Assembly (NCBI RefSeq): GCF_019457515.1
Contig: NZ_CP080421.1
Span: 2,604,001 to 2,668,000 of the forward strand
Direction of reading: 5' to 3'
DNA: 64,000 bases
Source: Shewanella mesophila
GTDB taxonomy: Bacteria > Pseudomonadota > Gammaproteobacteria > Enterobacterales > Shewanellaceae
The notes under the pieces are model-generated. The model ran no database searches. It was not told the origin of the DNA and was given only the letters and a program-made list of their open reading frames with translations. Below are positions 1 through 10,909 of the stretch, piece by piece. Both the position numbers and the translations under genes were made by a program. Every line of letters starts with the position of its first letter. The first letter of the stretch is position 1.

Positions 1-2505
1 GGCAAACTTATCGAGGAAGCCCTTAATATGGATTGGCTTGCCGTTGGGTTTAAAAGGCAGCAGCACGGGTTTAAATCCAAGCTTTTCGATAAGTTGAATT
101 AGGTGATATACCGTATCTGCCTCATAGAAGCTATTAAAGGGATCTTGAACCACTAACACATGCTGGCTACGCTCTTCCTCTGGGATCCTTTTTAGCGCAT
201 CAAGATCGTAACCTCGGCAACTATGGTTCTCTAACCTTTGTTTCAACGTCGGCACTGATAACGCAGGCGCATCGACATAGCCTAAGGATTTCTTAATCAC
301 CCATTGGCTAACAGGGTTCTGTGATACCGCATTAGTGACTCTTGGCATCATGGCCATCAGCGGCAGCGAGTCTTCAATTCCAGCAACGAGATAGTCCTTT
401 GCAGGACGAAGATAGCGTTGATAATAGATATTAAAGAACTGCGCTCTAAACTTGGGCACATCGACTTTTACTGGGCACTGAGATGAACACGCCTTACAGG
501 CAAGGCAGCCTTTTAATGATTCCATCACCTCGTGAGAGTAATCGTACTCTCTGTCCATCTTCAGGGTATTTTGGGTACGCTGCAGCCAACCTAGCGGCTT
601 GGCCTTGGCTAACGCTTCGACGTCAACCCCTTCAGCTTCTAACAAGCGTAGCCATTCACGCATGAGACCAGCACGCCCTTTAGGTGATTGCACTCTATCG
701 CCTGTGACTTTAAATGACGGACACATGGGCGAATAGACGCTGTAGTTAAAACATAAACCATTGCCATTACAGTTCATGACATCAGGGAAGGCCTCTCGGG
801 TATTCACTGGAATTTGTCTATCAAAGGCGCCACGTTTAGCACTATCGACATTATATTGCAGTGGTCCACTGTTTTTCGGCGCCACCAGCTTGCCAGGATT
901 GAGCTTGTTGAGCGGGTCGAACAGCCCCTTAACCTCTTCAAGCAGACCAAATAGAGTTTCGCCAAACACAGAGGGACCATATTCTCCCCTCACCCCTTTA
1001 CCGTGTTCGCCCCACATTAGTCCGCCATATTTAAGCGTTAGCGCGGCCACTTCATCTGATACGGTTTTCAATAAACGTTCGTCATTAGGATCGCACATAT
1101 CGAGCGCTGGGCGCACATGCAGTACGCCCGCATCTACATGGCCAAACATGCCATATTGGAGTTCGTGGCTATCGAGTAGCGCCCTGAACTCCATAATATA
1201 ATCGGCTAACTTCTCTGGTGGTACAGCGGTATCTTCGGCAAAGGCGATAGGTTTACGGCTGCCTTTAGTTGCACCTAACAAACCAACGGCTTTCTTGCGC
1301 ATAGCATAAATCGTATTGATAGAGGCTTTATCTGCGGTCACTTGATAACCGAGCAAACCGTCTTTTTGTGACGCTATCTGCGTATCGAGCATTTCACATA
1401 ACAAGTTAACTTTATGCTCGACCTCATCGGTCTCCCCAGCAAACTCGACCATGTTTAAACCATCGATAGACTTACCAGGGATCTCTTCTATTAGCGACGA
1501 CACCGAATGCCAAATAATATCCTGCTTGGCAAGATTAAGTACCTTAGAATCGACCGTTTCAACAACAGTTGCCTTAGCCTTCACCAAATCTGGCGCATGA
1601 CGCAACGCCGATTGAAATGAGTCATATTTGATATTGACCATCATGCGAGTGGTCGGCAGCGGCGTGATATCCAACTTTGCTTCGGTGATCACCGCAAGCG
1701 TACCTTCAGAGCCGGTCAAGATGCGTGATAAATTGAACTCATTTAATGATGCATTCCAAACATTTTTTAAATCATAACCAGTTAAAAAACGATTAAGCTT
1801 GGGAAAACGGGCATCCACTTCATCGCGATGCTCGCGGGTCATCTTAGCGATATCACGCTGCAGCACTTGGCCTAAATCAGGGGATTCCTCTTGCTCAAGA
1901 GCCTGCAGTTGAGCGCAAGTCAATGAGCCTGTTTCCAACACGCTGCCATCATATAGCACGCTTGAAAGCTCCAATACGTGATCGGATGTTTTACCGTACA
2001 CGAGCGAGCCCGCACCAGAAGCATCAGTGTTAATCATGCCCCCTAAGGTCGCGCGATTTGACGTGGAGAGATCAGGACTAAAGAAATAGCCATGTGGGCG
2101 CAGCGCATCATTAAGCGCATCTTTTATCACCCCAGCCTCGACTCTTACCCATCCCTCCTCGGCATTAACCTCTAACACTCGGTTCATATAACGAGAAAGA
2201 TCCATTATCAAGCCATGGGTTAACGACTGACCATTGGTGCCAGTACCACCCCCACGAGCACTAAATACCACCTTTTCAAACTCAGCGCTTGCCGCAAGCT
2301 TTAGTGCTATGCGTATATCGGTTTGATTTCTTGGATAGAGTACCGCTTGAGGCAAAAATTGATAAACAGAATTATCCGTAGCTTGAGCGAGTCGTGCACT
2401 GTATCGCTTATCGATATCACCGGTAAAACCGCTTTCGGCTAACGCATCGAGAAAAGCTAAGTACACGGGCTCAAGCGTTTGTTTATGGGATAACTTCGGT
2501 AGCAT
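1..2505 (-). CDS. ydiJ: YdiJ-family FAD-linked oxidase with Fe-S domain (3' end cut by window)
   Basis: The minus-strand reading frame is open from the ATG at 2505 to the window edge (835 codons), so the C-terminus is missing; the family is usually about 1000 aa. The N-terminal half is an FAD-binding type 4/PCMH domain with the motif SARGGGTGTNGQS at about residues 89-101 and the conserved stretch LGGMINTDASGAGSLVYGKTSD. It is followed by the FAD-oxidase C-terminal domain (HVDAGVLHVRP) and then a ferredoxin-like segment, GCLACKACSSQCPVK. This order is typical of YdiJ, a D-2-hydroxyacid (D-2-hydroxyglutarate) dehydrogenase. It lies downstream of ppsA in the same direction, but a terminator separates them. 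Family assignment is secure; the exact substrate is inferred from E. coli YdiJ. Confidence 0.88.
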   Translation of the reverse strand, partial: MLPKLSHKQTLEPVYLAFLDALAESGFTGDIDKRYSARLAQATDNSVYQFLPQAVLYPRNQTDIRIALKLAASAEFEKVVFSARGGGTGTNGQSLTHGLIMDLSRYMNRVLEVNAEEGWVRVEAGVIKDALNDALRPHGYFFSPDLSTSNRATLGGMINTDASGAGSLVYGKTSDHVLELSSVLYDGSVLETGSLTCAQLQALEQEESPDLGQVLQRDIAKMTREHRDEVDARFPKLNRFLTGYDLKNVWNASLNEFNLSRILTGSEGTLAVITEAKLDITPLPTTRMMVNIKYDSFQSALRHAPDLVKAKATVVETVDSKVLNLAKQDIIWHSVSSLIEEIPGKSIDGLNMVEFAGETDEVEHKVNLLCEMLDTQIASQKDGLLGYQVTADKASINTIYAMRKKAVGLLGATKGSRKPIAFAEDTAVPPEKLADYIMEFRALLDSHELQYGMFGHVDAGVLHVRPALDMCDPNDERLLKTVSDEVAALTLKYGGLMWGEHGKGVRGEYGPSVFGETLFGLLEEVKGLFDPLNKLNPGKLVAPKNSGPLQYNVDSAKRGAFDRQIPVNTREAFPDVMNCNGNGLCFNYSVYSPMCPSFKVTGDRVQSPKGRAGLMREWLRLLEAEGVDVEALAKAKPLGWLQRTQNTLKMDREYDYSHEVMESLKGCLACKACSSQCPVKVDVPKFRAQFFNIYYQRYLRPAKDYLVAGIEDSLPLMAMMPRVTNAVSQNPVSQWVIKKSLGYVDAPALSVPTLKQRLENHSCRGYDLDALKRIPEEERSQHVLVVQDPFNSFYEADTVYHLIQLIEKLGFKPVLLPFKPNGKPIHIKGFLDKFA

Positions 2506-2552
2506 GATGGTTTCTGTCTTTATCGTTATTAAAATATTGCAGCCATTATAAA

Positions 2553-2584
2553 CAAAAAAAAGCCGCTAAAAAGCGGCTTTTTTT
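2553..2584 (-). terminator. Rho-independent terminator of ppsA
   Basis: AGCCGCT at 2561-2567 pairs with AGCGGCT at 2572-2578, and A/T runs lie on both sides. On the minus strand it ends with a U-rich tail directly downstream of the ppsA stop. Confidence 0.85.
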
Positions 2585-2609
2585 AATAGAAATCACAAGT
2601 TGTGAATAT

Positions 2610-4979
2610 TTATGCGTGATTGTTACCTAAATATAACCAAGTGTCGATCACAGTATCTGGGTTTAGCGATACTGTATCGATTCCCTGCTCAACCAACCAA
2701 GCGGCAAAATCAGCGTGATCTGATGGTCCTTGACCACAGATACCAACGTAAGCACCTTTCGCTTTAGCCGATTTAATAGCCATAGCGAGTAATGCTTTAA
2801 CCGCAGGATCACGCTCATCAAATAGATGGCTGATAATACCTGAATCACGGTCAAGACCTAGCGTTAGCTGAGTTAAATCGTTCGAACCGATTGAGAAGCC
2901 ATCGAAATACTCAAGGAACTGATCGGCAAGTAGCGCATTTGAAGGAAGCTCACACATCATGATGACGCGAAGACCATCTTTACCGCGCTCAAGACCTTGC
3001 TCTTTAAGTAGCTCAATGACCTGCGCCCCTTCTTCAAGGGTACGTACGAATGGGATCATGATCTCAACGTTAGTTAGTCCCATCTCACCACGGACACGCT
3101 TAATGGCTTCACACTCAAGGGCGAAACAATCACGGAACGACTCAGAGATATAACGGCTTGCACCGCGGAAGCCCAACATTGGGTTCTCTTCTTCTGGCTC
3201 GTAACGGTCACCACCGACTAAGTTTGCGTACTCGTTAGACTTAAAGTCTGACATACGTACGATCACTTTCTTTGGATGGAAAGCCGATGCGATAGTCGAA
3301 ATACCTTCCACAAGACGCGCCACATAGAACTCAACAGGTGATTCATAACCTGCGATCATCTCATGGATCTCTTGTTGTAGCTCAGCGGTTTGGTCGTTGA
3401 ACTCAAGCAAAGCTTTCGGGTGAATACCGATCATGCGGTTGATGATGAACTCAAGACGCGCAAGGCCTACACCTTCATTAGGCAGACGAGCAAAGTCGAA
3501 CGCTCTATCAGGATTACCCACGTTCATCATGATCTTCATTGGCAGATCCGGCATAGAATCGACACGTGATGACATCACTTCGAAATCTAGGATACCGTCA
3601 AAGATAAAGCCAGTGTCACCTTCGGCACAAGATACCGTCACTTGCTGACCATGCTTAATCTTGTCGGTAATATCGCCACAACCAACAACCGCAGGAACAC
3701 CAAGCTCACGAGCGATAATCGCCGCGTGACAAGTACGGCCGCCACGGTTAGTCACGATAGCACTTGCGCGCTTCATGATAGGTTCCCAATCTGGATCTGT
3801 CATGTCGGTAACAAGTACATCACCTTCTTGGATCTGGTCCATATCTTCGATAGAAGCCAGTACCTTAGCAGTACCATTACCTATCTTATGACCAATCGCA
3901 CGACCTTCACCAATGACGTCGCCCTTAGTCTTAAGACTATAGCGTTCGATCAGTTGTACATCTTCACGTGAGCGTACGGTTTCAGGACGAGCCTGAACAA
4001 TATAAAGCTTGCCATCGTTACCATCTTTAGCCCACTCGATGTCCATAGGACGACCATAGTGCTTTTCGATGACCATAGCTTGCTTAGCAAGCTCCATCAC
4101 TTCTTCGTCATTAATTGAGAACTGACGACGTTTATCTGCAGCAACATCTTCAATCTTAACTTGTTTACCGTGATTTAGATCATCAGAGTAAACCATCTGG
4201 ATAAGCTTGCTACCGATGTTACGACGAACAACAGCCTTGTGACCGGCGGTTAAACTTGGCTTATGTACATAGAACTCATCAGGGTTAACCGCGCCTTGTA
4301 CCACCATTTCACCAAGGCCAAATGATGAAGTAATGAATACCACGTCGTTGTTGCCCGACTCAGTATCCATAGTGAACATCACACCCGATGCTGCGGTATC
4401 AGAGCGAACCATACGCTGTACACCGGCAGAAAGTGCTACGCCTTTATGATCGTAACCTTGGTGCACACGGTATGAGATAGCTCGGTCGTTAAATAACGAT
4501 GCAAATACATGCTTAATCGCTACTAACACAGAATCAAATCCTTTAACGTTTAGGAAAGTTTCTTGTTGGCCCGCAAAGGAAGCATCTGGCATATCTTCGG
4601 CAGTAGCAGAAGAACGCACCGCGAAAGACGCATCTTGAGTTTCAGAGGAAAGCTTGTCATACGATTCACGTACAACCTGCTCAAATTCGGTATGGAATGG
4701 GGTATCGATAACCCACTGTCTGATCTGTGCACCGGCGGCAGCGAGTGCATTCACGTCATCTACATCTAGAGAATCTAGAGTGTCGTATATCTTCTGGTTA
4801 AGTCCACTTTGTTCAAGAAATTCATTGAACGCAAAAGAGGTGGTCGCAAATCCACCAGGCACTTGAACACCTGCATTAGCTAGATTGCTGATCATCTCCC
4901 CAAGAGAAGCGTTTTTACCGCCGACCTTGTTGACGTCACCCATGCCTAATTCTTGATACCAGAGTACATATTGCTGCAC
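2610..4979 (-). CDS. ppsA: Phosphoenolpyruvate synthase
   Basis: The 789-aa protein matches the E. coli enzyme in length. It converts pyruvate, ATP and water to PEP, AMP and phosphate, the entry to gluconeogenesis. The N-terminal ATP-grasp (PPDK_N) domain starts with GKNASLGEM at about residue 22. The central swivelling domain carries the phosphorylated histidine in [15 protein letters not shown] at about residue 420. The C-terminal PEP-binding barrel ends with the catalytic cysteine motif CGQGPSDH near residue 750. The start is GTG at 4979, preceded by CGGAG about 8 nt upstream. It is divergent from ppsR, which encodes its regulatory kinase/phosphorylase, a pairing conserved across gammaproteobacteria. 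Confidence 0.97.
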   Translation of the reverse strand: MQQYVLWYQELGMGDVNKVGGKNASLGEMISNLANAGVQVPGGFATTSFAFNEFLEQSGLNQKIYDTLDSLDVDDVNALAAAGAQIRQWVIDTPFHTEFEQVVRESYDKLSSETQDASFAVRSSATAEDMPDASFAGQQETFLNVKGFDSVLVAIKHVFASLFNDRAISYRVHQGYDHKGVALSAGVQRMVRSDTAASGVMFTMDTESGNNDVVFITSSFGLGEMVVQGAVNPDEFYVHKPSLTAGHKAVVRRNIGSKLIQMVYSDDLNHGKQVKIEDVAADKRRQFSINDEEVMELAKQAMVIEKHYGRPMDIEWAKDGNDGKLYIVQARPETVRSREDVQLIERYSLKTKGDVIGEGRAIGHKIGNGTAKVLASIEDMDQIQEGDVLVTDMTDPDWEPIMKRASAIVTNRGGRTCHAAIIARELGVPAVVGCGDITDKIKHGQQVTVSCAEGDTGFIFDGILDFEVMSSRVDSMPDLPMKIMMNVGNPDRAFDFARLPNEGVGLARLEFIINRMIGIHPKALLEFNDQTAELQQEIHEMIAGYESPVEFYVARLVEGISTIASAFHPKKVIVRMSDFKSNEYANLVGGDRYEPEEENPMLGFRGASRYISESFRDCFALECEAIKRVRGEMGLTNVEIMIPFVRTLEEGAQVIELLKEQGLERGKDGLRVIMMCELPSNALLADQFLEYFDGFSIGSNDLTQLTLGLDRDSGIISHLFDERDPAVKALLAMAIKSAKAKGAYVGICGQGPSDHADFAAWLVEQGIDTVSLNPDTVIDTWLYLGNNHA

Positions 4980-5105
4980 AGTTCTATCTCCGCAAGTTTA
5001 TTTCAGTGTGGCCCCTTCACAGGAGGGCAGCGGCATTTTACACTCCACAGCAAGCAGCGTAAATGTATAATTTTATTTGTAATTTTATTACTACAAGAGG
5101 TCGGA

Positions 5106-5918
5106 ATGTTACGTAAAGTCTTTTATATCTCAGATGGGACGGCGATCACAGCCGAAGTGTTTGGTCATGCAGTACTGTCTCAGTTTCCTGTTGAATTTGA
5201 TGCACTTACTATTCCATTCGTAGAAACAACTCAGAAAGCGCAAGCAGTAAAGAAGCAAATAAATGATTGTTTTATTACAACAGGCGAAAGACCACTTGTG
5301 TTCCATTCTATCGTCAAATCAGAAATTCGAGACATCATATATAGCAGCGAATGTATCGATTATGACTTTTTGAACACTTTCGTTGCGCCATTAGAGGAGC
5401 AATTAGGGATAAAAGCGAGCCCTGTGGTCCACCGAACCCACGGTAAAACCAATCACAGTTATGAGGCACGTATTGATGCGATCAATTACGCCATGGAAAA
5501 CGATGACGGCCAAACACTCAAGCATATAGATAAAGCCGATATCGTTTTATTAGGTGTTTCTCGCTGCGGCAAGACTCCCAGTAGCCTCTACTTATCAATG
5601 CAGTTTGGTATAAAGGCAGCGAACTACCCTTTCATTGAAGATGATATGGATAATCTCAAGCTGCCAGAGATGCTTAAAAAGAATAAGCATAAGCTATTTG
5701 GTCTAACCATCGATCCGGTGCGTTTACATGAGATCCGTCAGAGCCGAATGGAAAATAGCCGCTACTCTTCGCTCAGACAATGCCGCATCGAAGTCAAAGA
5801 GGTTGAGATGATGTACAAACGTGAACGTATCCCCTTCGTTAACACCACAAATCACTCTGTTGAAGAGATAGCCACAAAGATATTAGAGAAAACAGGTCTC
5901 GAGCGTCATATGTTTTAA
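5106..5918 (+). CDS. ppsR: PEP synthase regulatory protein (kinase/pyrophosphorylase, DUF299)
   Basis: A 270-aa protein beginning [13 protein letters not shown], preceded by an AAGAGGT ribosome-binding site. The frame is open further upstream to 4953, but that part overlaps the divergent ppsA start and lacks family similarity, so the ATG at 5106 is chosen. The P-loop GVSRCGKTP lies at about residues 150-158. The family both inactivates PEP synthase by ADP-dependent phosphorylation and reactivates it by Pi-dependent dephosphorylation. The divergent pairing with ppsA supports this role directly. Confidence 0.95.
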   Translation: MLRKVFYISDGTAITAEVFGHAVLSQFPVEFDALTIPFVETTQKAQAVKKQINDCFITTGERPLVFHSIVKSEIRDIIYSSECIDYDFLNTFVAPLEEQLGIKASPVVHRTHGKTNHSYEARIDAINYAMENDDGQTLKHIDKADIVLLGVSRCGKTPSSLYLSMQFGIKAANYPFIEDDMDNLKLPEMLKKNKHKLFGLTIDPVRLHEIRQSRMENSRYSSLRQCRIEVKEVEMMYKRERIPFVNTTNHSVEEIATKILEKTGLERHMF

Positions 5919-6064
5919 GCTGGGCCAATATTGCCGATATAGCGGCACATTTAGTCGCTCATATCACGACAATTTTAAGATCTTTTCAGCCATCGAACTG
6001 CACAGTCTGCGATAATTCGCGAAATTTTCACGATTTAGGCGCTGTGCAGCTAGCAACTATTCGT

Positions 6065-6070
6065 TATAAT
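6065..6070 (+). promoter_or_regulatory. Probable -10 element for aroH
   Basis: A perfect TATAAT lies about 46 bp upstream of the aroH start. No convincing -35 hexamer is seen at 17 bp spacing, and no clear TrpR/TyrR-type operator was recognised, so regulation is unresolved. Confidence 0.4.
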
Positions 6071-6116
6071 CCGAGGCAATAAGGCGAAATGCCAAGACAA
6101 ACGCTCGGTATATTGA

Positions 6117-7178
6117 ATGACCATTAAAACAGACGAATTACGCACAACACTATTATGCAAGGCCATTTCACCTGCTAAACTCGCATCTGAATACCCGCTT
6201 ACTCAAGACGCTGCCGATTACTTGGTACAACAACGACGTGAAGTTGAAGCCATTCTTACTGGCGAAGATCAACGTCTGTTGGTGATCATAGGTCCCTGCT
6301 CTATTCATGACACTGAGGCCGCTATCGACTATGCAAAACGCCTAACGGTATTACATCAAGAGCTAAAAGACGATCTCTGCATCTTAATGCGAGTCTATTT
6401 TGAGAAGCCGCGCACCACTGTAGGTTGGAAAGGCTTAATCTCTGATCCCGATCTTGATGGCAGCTTTAATGCCAACAAAGGCCTACGCCTCGCACGCCAT
6501 CTATTGCAGCAGATCACCGAACTCAAGTTGCCTATCGCGACCGAATTCCTCGATATGGTTAATGGTCAATATATCGCCGACCTTATTACCTGGGGCGCCG
6601 TAGGTGCTCGCACCACAGAAAGCCAAATTCACCGCGAGATGGCCTCGGCACTGTCATGCCCTGTCGGCTTCAAAAATGGTACCGACGGTAACATCAACAT
6701 CGCTATCGATGCGGTGCGCGCAGCAAAAGAGCCACACATCTTCTATTCACCCGATAAAGACGGCGCAATGGCGGTTTACCGCACCAGCGGTAATCCCTAT
6801 GGTCATATTATTCTGCGTGGCGGAAAACAACCTAACTATCATGCCGATGACGTTTATGCGGCTGCAGAGCAATTAACCAAGGTCGGTTTGTCTCACCGCA
6901 TGGTGGTTGATTTTAGTCACGGTAATAGCCAAAAGCAGCACCAAAACCAGTTGGTCGTCGCCAAAGATATTATTCAGCAGCTAGAACAAGGCTCGACAGC
7001 GGTTGCAGGCATTATGGCTGAAAGCTTTCTCGAAGAGGGCAATCAAAAGGTCGTTGCAGGTGAGCCACTCACTTATGGCAAGAGTATCACAGATGCCTGT
7101 TTACACTGGGAAGACTCAGAGCAACTGCTGCGTGATTTAGCCAAAGCTTCACGAGCACGTATCAATAAATTAGCCTGA
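6117..7178 (+). CDS. aroH: 3-deoxy-7-phosphoheptulonate synthase (class I DAHP synthase)
   Basis: A 353-aa class I DAHP synthase, the first step of the shikimate pathway (PEP plus erythrose-4-phosphate). Visible motifs include LLVIIGPCSIHD near residue 60, the PEP-binding segment with MRVYFEKPRTTVGWKG, and the metal-binding stretch VVDFSHGNSQKQ. The N-terminus (TDELRT) and the position next to ppsR resemble E. coli AroH, the tryptophan-sensitive isoenzyme. The feedback specificity was not tested here, so the paralogue assignment is less certain than the enzyme class. A strong terminator follows. Confidence 0.88.
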   Translation: MTIKTDELRTTLLCKAISPAKLASEYPLTQDAADYLVQQRREVEAILTGEDQRLLVIIGPCSIHDTEAAIDYAKRLTVLHQELKDDLCILMRVYFEKPRTTVGWKGLISDPDLDGSFNANKGLRLARHLLQQITELKLPIATEFLDMVNGQYIADLITWGAVGARTTESQIHREMASALSCPVGFKNGTDGNINIAIDAVRAAKEPHIFYSPDKDGAMAVYRTSGNPYGHIILRGGKQPNYHADDVYAAAEQLTKVGLSHRMVVDFSHGNSQKQHQNQLVVAKDIIQQLEQGSTAVAGIMAESFLEEGNQKVVAGEPLTYGKSITDACLHWEDSEQLLRDLAKASRARINKLA

Positions 7179-7221
7179 TCTGCGCTAGTTTAACCCACAA
7201 ACTTTAGACAATTTTTACTTA

Positions 7222-7256
7222 ATAAAGGCTTCAGCAATGGAGCCTTTATGTTTTTT
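7222..7256 (+). terminator. Rho-independent terminator of aroH
   Basis: ATAAAGGCT at 7222-7230 pairs perfectly with AGCCTTTAT at 7241-7249, followed by six T residues at 7251-7256. Confidence 0.9.
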
Positions 7257-7280
7257 AATGCATAACCTTAAGGTTGCCGT

Positions 7281-7706
7281 ATGCCGCTAACTAACATTCA
7301 ATCCCCCTATTCTGACGCGATTCTAGCGCGAATAGATCAATCTGAAGCTCGCGTAATTAAAGCGATATTCCCGTCAATCACCAACCACCACAACACCCTG
7401 TTTGGTGGTGAAGCATTAGCTTGGATGGATGAAACAGCCTTTATCGCCGCCACACGCTTCTGCCGTAAGCCTTTAGTGACCGTCAGTTCTGACAGAATTG
7501 ATTTCAACAAAGCCATTCCAGCGGGAACCCTTGCTGAAATCATTGCCAAAGTGATCCACGTAGGCAATACATCACTCAAAGTCGAAGTTAATATTTTTGT
7601 TGAAGACATGTACCAAGATAAGCGTGAGCACGCTATTCGAGGTGTATTCACCTTTGTTGCTGTCGATGATGATCGCAAACCCACAAAAGTCTGGACACAA
7701 GAGTAA
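7281..7706 (+). CDS. Acyl-CoA thioesterase, hotdog fold (YciA/BACH type)
   Basis: A 141-aa single hotdog domain. The helix motif NHHNTLFGGEALAWMDE near residues 37-53 is the active-site region of acyl-CoA hydrolases of the YciA/BACH group. The family cleaves acyl-CoA to free acid and CoA; chain-length preference cannot be read from sequence. It follows aroH across a terminator, so it is probably transcribed separately. No signal peptide; cytoplasmic. Confidence 0.85.
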   Translation: MPLTNIQSPYSDAILARIDQSEARVIKAIFPSITNHHNTLFGGEALAWMDETAFIAATRFCRKPLVTVSSDRIDFNKAIPAGTLAEIIAKVIHVGNTSLKVEVNIFVEDMYQDKREHAIRGVFTFVAVDDDRKPTKVWTQE

Positions 7707-7830
7707 GCATCTATTTCTAAGTAATATTTTACTCTTAGGCCAATCTGAAAGGCTTGCAAACTACCTATAAGATAAGAGGTAAGGACACCTCTTTCATCCC
7801 GTTAAATTCGTCATCCTACAAGCAAGCGCC

Positions 7831-7846
7831 TTAGACTAAAGTCTAA
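7831..7846. promoter_or_regulatory. Perfect inverted repeat TTAGAC-N4-GTCTAA upstream of crbR
   Basis: TTAGAC (7831-7836), spacer TAAA, GTCTAA (7841-7846), centred about 126 bp before the crbR start. An almost identical element with the same 4-bp spacer lies in front of acs (21983-21998). This suggests a shared operator, possibly for CrbR itself. The site is seen; its function is inferred. Confidence 0.5.
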
Positions 7847-7963
7847 CCCGAACGATAATTAATCAGAAAAGCAACGGCTGGGGCATAAAATTCATAGAAT
7901 AATACGCCAGTTATCTGTTACATTGAGTCTATCTTCAAGTGCAACAAAGATAATCAAAAAGCA

Positions 7964-8623
7964 ATGAAGCTAGAAAATTTGAATATCATCATAGCTGATG
8001 ATCACCCCCTATTTAGAAATGCCCTACGTCAGGCACTCAGTGGCTCTTTTGCCAATACCAATTGGTTTGAAGCAGATAGCGCTGATGCATTACAAGCATT
8101 ACTAGAAAAAACTGAAACCAGTTACGACATGGTATTGCTTGATTTGCAAATGCCTGGCTCACATGGTTATTCAACCCTTATTCATTTGCGTACTCATTTT
8201 CCTGAACTGCCAGTCGTGGTGATCTCTGCCCATGAAGATGCAATGACCATTAGCCGAGCGGTACATTATGGCAGTGCCGGATTTATTCCTAAATCTGCGT
8301 CGATGGAAACCTTAGCTGATGCCCTTACTGCGGTGCTTTATGGGGATATGTGGCTGCCAGCTAACATAGAACTACAAGAGATAGATGAAGATGCCACCGA
8401 TCAGATGGCGAGTAAACTTGCCGATCTTACCCCGCAGCAATACAAGGTGTTACAGATGTTTGCCGAAGGGCTGCTTAATAAGCAGATCGCCTACGACTTA
8501 GGGGTGTCTGAGGCAACGATTAAAGCCCATGCGACGGCAATTTTTAGAAAGCTTGGGGTACGCAATCGTACTCAAGCGGTTATCGCGCTTCAGCAGCTGG
8601 AAATGGACAAAGTTGAAATTTAA
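7964..8623 (+). CDS. crbR: LuxR/NarL-type response regulator, CrbR-like (acetate switch)
   Basis: A 219-aa protein. The N-terminal receiver domain has acidic residues D12-D13, phosphoacceptor D60 (LLDLQMPG) and the conserved lysine in GFIPKSAS. The C-terminal LuxR helix-turn-helix reads LTPQQYKVLQMFAEGLLNKQIAYDLGVSEATIKAH. In Vibrio the homologue CrbR, with the kinase CrbS, activates acs. A CrbS homologue is encoded at 18464-21886 next to acs in this window, and no kinase gene adjoins this regulator, so the two are the likely pair. The name rests on domain order, context and the shared inverted repeat. Confidence 0.82.
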   Translation: MKLENLNIIIADDHPLFRNALRQALSGSFANTNWFEADSADALQALLEKTETSYDMVLLDLQMPGSHGYSTLIHLRTHFPELPVVVISAHEDAMTISRAVHYGSAGFIPKSASMETLADALTAVLYGDMWLPANIELQEIDEDATDQMASKLADLTPQQYKVLQMFAEGLLNKQIAYDLGVSEATIKAHATAIFRKLGVRNRTQAVIALQQLEMDKVEI

Positions 8624-8661
8624 TCGACTTGATCTCGATGTTTATCAAGAATAATAAATAC

Positions 8662-8687
8662 AAAAGCCGAATTCACATTCGGCTTTT
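8662..8687. terminator. Bidirectional terminator between crbR and fghA
   Basis: AAAAGCCGAA at 8662-8671 pairs with TTCGGCTTTT at 8678-8687 around a 6-nt loop. The flanking genes converge on it. Confidence 0.88.
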
Positions 8688-8702
8688 TAATGCGCTTTTT
8701 AT

Positions 8703-9542
8703 CTACTTCAAATGCTTGGCATGAAAACGCAGATGATCTTCGATAAAACTGGCGATAAAATAATAGCTATGATCGTACCCCTCCTGCATTCGCAGAATTA
8801 GCGGATAATCATTCACCGCAGCGGCCTCGACTAACGCATGAGGCTTAAGCTGCTCTTCAACAAAGTTATCACTTGTGCCTTGATCCACCATCACAGGTAG
8901 ATCGCAGCTTGCGACTTTCATCAACTCACAGGCATCGTATTGCATCCAATCATCACGGTTTTTACCTAAGTAGTTTGCAAATGCCTGTTGTCCCCACGGA
9001 CAGTTTATCGGATTGACTATCGGGCTAAATGCCGATATCGACTGATAACGCTCACAATTACGCAAACCTATGGTTAACGCGCCGTGACCCCCCATAGAAT
9101 GCCCAGCAATTGCACGGCTATCATTCACAGGAAAATGTTGCTCAATGAGGTCTGGTAACTCACTAACCACATAGTCATACATCTGATAATGCTCACGCCA
9201 TGGCTCTTGGGTGGCATTCACATAGAAGCCTGCGCCTAACCCTAAGTCATAGCTGGCATCGGGATCGTCTGCAACCTCCTCACCTCTAGGGCTGGTATCT
9301 GGGGCAACAATTGCGATACCTAACTCAGCGGCGATGCGCATAGCCCCCGCTTTTTGCATAAAGTTTTCATCGGTGCAGGTAAGGCCTGACAACCAATAAA
9401 GTACAGGAACTTTTTGCTCGCTGGCCTGAGGCGGCAGATAAATGGCAAAGCGCATCTGACAATTAAGCACACGCGATTGATGTTGATATTGCTTATGCCA
9501 CCCGTCAAAACTCTTGTTACTGCTTATGTTTTCTATCGTCAT
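8703..9542 (-). CDS. fghA: S-formylglutathione hydrolase
   Basis: A 279-aa esterase-D family alpha/beta hydrolase. The nucleophile elbow GHSMGGHGA lies near residue 148, WLSGLTCTDENF is conserved near the oxyanion region, and the catalytic histidine is in GYDHSYYF near the C-terminus. It hydrolyses S-formylglutathione to formate and glutathione, the second step of formaldehyde detoxification. It lies directly downstream of frmA in the same direction. The ATG at 9542 has an AAGGACAG ribosome-binding site. Confidence 0.95.
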   Translation of the reverse strand: MTIENISSNKSFDGWHKQYQHQSRVLNCQMRFAIYLPPQASEQKVPVLYWLSGLTCTDENFMQKAGAMRIAAELGIAIVAPDTSPRGEEVADDPDASYDLGLGAGFYVNATQEPWREHYQMYDYVVSELPDLIEQHFPVNDSRAIAGHSMGGHGALTIGLRNCERYQSISAFSPIVNPINCPWGQQAFANYLGKNRDDWMQYDACELMKVASCDLPVMVDQGTSDNFVEEQLKPHALVEAAAVNDYPLILRMQEGYDHSYYFIASFIEDHLRFHAKHLK

Positions 9543-9560
9543 TATCTGTCCTTTACCTTA

Positions 9561-9585
9561 CGCGACCGACATCTCGTCGGTCGCG
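9561..9585 (-). other. 10-bp perfect hairpin between frmA and fghA
   Basis: CGCGACCGAC (9561-9570), 5-nt loop, GTCGGTCGCG (9576-9585). There is no U-tract, so it is more likely an mRNA processing or stability element, or an attenuating hairpin within the frmA-fghA transcript, than a full terminator. Confidence 0.6.
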
Positions 9586-9606
9586 CTCAGGATTAACGCT
9601 TATCTG

Positions 9607-10758
<1,152 letters not shown>

Positions 10759-10909
10759 TTAGATGAGCCACCTACAATTTAGTCGCTTTCAGGGCAACGG
10801 GGGTGGCAATTGGCTCAATTTTTCTGGCCTAACGATAGCAACATTGTATTTATTTCTATATGAATGATAATCTAGCTAATCTGCAAATGATTTTTACGAG
10901 ATAGTAATA

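Noticed and set aside
6001..6116. TrpR operator for the aroH-like gene
   Set aside because: CAGCTAGCAACTA only faintly resembles the E. coli operator, so it was not called.
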